A stretch of 64,000 bases of DNA from Parietichytrium sp. I65-24A (taxonomy: Eukaryota > Sar > Bigyra > Thraustochytrida > Thraustochytriidae). How positions within the stretch are numbered: position 1 is the first letter of the stretch; the number at the start of each line of letters is the position of its first letter. Of this stretch, positions 62,544 to 64,000 are shown piece by piece. The translations under genes were made by a program, and so were the position numbers. The notes below the pieces were generated by a model. That model did no database searches. It was given only the letters and a program-made list of their open reading frames with translations, and had not been told where the DNA came from. The stretch lies in assembly GCA_012862575.1 (NCBI GenBank), contig BLSF01000009.1, positions 310,001-374,000 on the forward strand, given 5' to 3'.

Positions 62544-64000
62544 CTAGCCAGAAGCCTTCTTCTCTAATTCAATCTTCAAAGCAGAAATGTTGAATAGTAT
62601 TTCTTTCTGAAATGAGACAAATTCGCTGCGGAGGCCGGACAGATCAGCTTCCGCTGCAGCCACTCTATTTTTCAACTCATTCAACTCTGCAACATTGCCT
62701 TGAGAAGGCTTGGCGGCCAAGTGCGATACGCCATTTCGGGGAAATTGTTTCTCTAATCCTCGCGCTTGTTGAGGTGGACGGTTGTCCCGAGTTGTGACAG
62801 CTTTCACTCCTTGCTTGCTTTTTGTTCCTAGTTGCTTGTTCATAGTTTCCAATTGCTTCTTGCTTGTTTCCGGATGCTTAATTTTCGTTTCCGGCTGGTT
62901 CCCTTTTTCTGGCTGCTCGCTTCTTCTCTTCGACATCTTGCTGACTATTTGTAGCTGCTTGCTTGTGGATATCGAGACCTTGCTTTTCAAAGCTGCTTGC
63001 TGCTCTAACTTGAGCATTGACGAAGCTGTCACCTTTGTCTCCTTGTCGACTTTTGTGGTCGACACAACTTGTGTTTTGGCTTCTTGCGGCATCGGAGGAA
63101 CTGTAATTGGAAGTTCAAGGGCTACAACGTTGATCCCCGCGTCAGTCAACACAATCATCCCAATTTGATTAACCGTTGAATTCTTCTTTCCCCGTTTGCA
63201 GATTCTTTGAAGTGCTTTGTCCGCTCGCGATGCAGTCGGTTTCTTCATCCCCCGCGAAAGTATGGCGCAAGTGTGTAACCCCGAAATGTCACTTCCCAAG
63301 ACTTTGGCGAAACCAAGTTTGACATGATCAAAAATAGACCAGTAGGTGAGGTTGATCGAGCCATCACGCTTGTGTTCTACGATTATGCGGACGGCATAGA
63401 CTCTTCCCCCGACCTCTGACGACCCTGTGCCAGCAATGACCCAGCAATGTTCAACGGAGTTCATGGCTGTGGGTATTCTCACCAACTTTTCTGAGATCCA
63501 TTCGTTCTCCAAGGTCTTTGTCAATGCTGGATAGGTCATCTCCAGGGCAACTTGAATCTGCCGGCCATCCTGGGGGTGGCTTGGCTCAACAGAGTCGAGA
63601 TGAATGCGGTATATGTTTCTTTTCCCATCAGTATGTAACACCCAAAACAGCAAATTTGGTAGAATCCAACAAACTTGGTGGGCGTTTTCGATAGGTACTA
63701 CCGCGGCCTTCACCCCAGCAACGCGAGACTCCTCGACTCGGACTGCGACGCTGCTCACAAGAATAGCTTGGGTGGTTTTATGAACAAAAGCAGATGGTCT
63801 CCAGAGGTAAACCCTTCCGTTTTCAGTGAAGAGTACCGAGCCATTTCGAAAACTGGCACTCGATGCCTGTTTCTCTGGCAGACTAATGAGTTGGCTCATT
63901 CCCTCCTCAATTTGTAGCTTTACTGACTCAAAAAGCGAGAACTTGACTGCATAGATCCCACTGCAAGCTGTGGCGACAGTAAAAGTGTAGTCTATGCGAT
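62544..64000 (-). CDS. WD40-like protein with C-terminal coiled coil, 5' partial
   Basis: The frame stays open from the ATG at 63,899 to the window edge. The upstream codons read as good protein (for example ACSGIYAVKFSLFESVKL), so the gene begins outside the window. At least 485 codons are visible. The N-terminal half has beta-propeller-like strands (SVLFTENGRVYLWRPSA; CWILPNLLFWVLH; CWVIAGTGSSEVGGRVYAVRI; IGMIVLTDAGINVVALEL). A long Lys/Gln/Ser-rich, probably disordered linker follows (about 285-400 of the visible part). The end is a coiled coil with heptads (VAELNELKNRVAAAEADLS ... LKIELEKK). WD-repeat identity is inferred from strand pattern, since classic GH...WD pairs are weak. No named family recognised. 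Confidence 0.75.
   Translation of the reverse strand, partial: RIDYTFTVATACSGIYAVKFSLFESVKLQIEEGMSQLISLPEKQASSASFRNGSVLFTENGRVYLWRPSAFVHKTTQAILVSSVAVRVEESRVAGVKAAVVPIENAHQVCWILPNLLFWVLHTDGKRNIYRIHLDSVEPSHPQDGRQIQVALEMTYPALTKTLENEWISEKLVRIPTAMNSVEHCWVIAGTGSSEVGGRVYAVRIIVEHKRDGSINLTYWSIFDHVKLGFAKVLGSDISGLHTCAILSRGMKKPTASRADKALQRICKRGKKNSTVNQIGMIVLTDAGINVVALELPITVPPMPQEAKTQVVSTTKVDKETKVTASSMLKLEQQAALKSKVSISTSKQLQIVSKMSKRRSEQPEKGNQPETKIKHPETSKKQLETMNKQLGTKSKQGVKAVTTRDNRPPQQARGLEKQFPRNGVSHLAAKPSQGNVAELNELKNRVAAAEADLSGLRSEFVSFQKEILFNISALKIELEKKASG

Noticed and set aside
62544-63899. ATG at 63,899 as the true start of the WD40-like gene
   Set aside because: The frame stays open with protein-like sequence to the window edge, so the start lies outside.

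Overview
The window is nuclear DNA from a eukaryote, most likely a flagellated single-celled one. It carries the motor part of an axonemal inner-arm dynein heavy chain (needed only in cells with a motile flagellum), a mitochondrial TIM23 translocase, a Rab-GAP (TBC1D22 type), a bHLH factor, calmodulin-binding IQ motifs and a Mutator-like transposase. Genes are compact and mostly intronless. The four introns that can be placed are 74-92 nt, all GT-AG. The standard genetic code fits. I would guess a stramenopile such as a thraustochytrid, but this is inference from gene content and style, not a match I could run.

Layout. 1-8097 (+): dynein heavy chain, DNAH10-like, cut by the window edge inside the AAA1 P-loop. 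8326-12828 (-): large C2/TPR/IQ protein. 13675-14493 (+): HDHD2-type HAD protein. 14847-15635 (-): small serine/arginine-rich protein with repeated kinase-type sites. 17743-18423 (-): secreted DOPA 4,5-dioxygenase-like enzyme. 21133-22437 (+): acidic protein, possibly calpain-domain-III-like. 22800-24568 (-): two-exon membrane/coiled-coil protein. 26222-27385 (+): seven-helix membrane protein with a Cys-rich ectodomain, followed by a small convergent gene (27445-27678). 30426-31166 (+): two-exon TIM23. 31456-32478 (-): TBC1D22. 34413-36923 (+): Ras-like GTPase + TRAF zinc fingers + WH2-like repeats. 37471-37956 (-): bHLH protein. 43239-45668 (+): MULE transposase-like protein with SWIM finger. 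46568-48001 (+): ACC-synthase-like aminotransferase. 48475-50301 (-): two-exon PLAT-PP2C fusion. 51304-56576 (-): three tandem paralogous multi-pass membrane proteins. 57309-58193 and 58664-59839 (+): two ankyrin proteins. 61665-62542 (+): two-exon YrhK-like membrane protein. 62544-64000 (-): WD40-like protein cut by the window edge.

There is no operon logic; neighbours are mostly unrelated housekeeping and signalling genes. The best candidates for something undescribed are (i) the 836-aa protein joining a Rab/Ras-like GTPase, TRAF-type zinc fingers, a SAM-like region, three thymosin/WH2-like actin-binding repeats and a WASP-like acidic tail; (ii) a PLAT domain fused to a PPTC7-type PP2C phosphatase behind a presequence-like N-terminus; (iii) the tandem triplet of large membrane proteins ending in a conserved luminal or extracellular Cys motif; and (iv) a MULE transposase-like gene whose second catalytic Asp is missing.

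The non-coding stretches are rich in microsatellites, including (CACAA)14 and a heptamer TACTCAG that recurs at several distant places. Several islands with unusually dense CTA/TAG words also stand out. I saw no tRNA, rRNA, CRISPR or complete transposon ends. Several genes have upstream in-frame GTG/TTG codons; I placed starts at the first plausible ATG instead, because this is a eukaryote.
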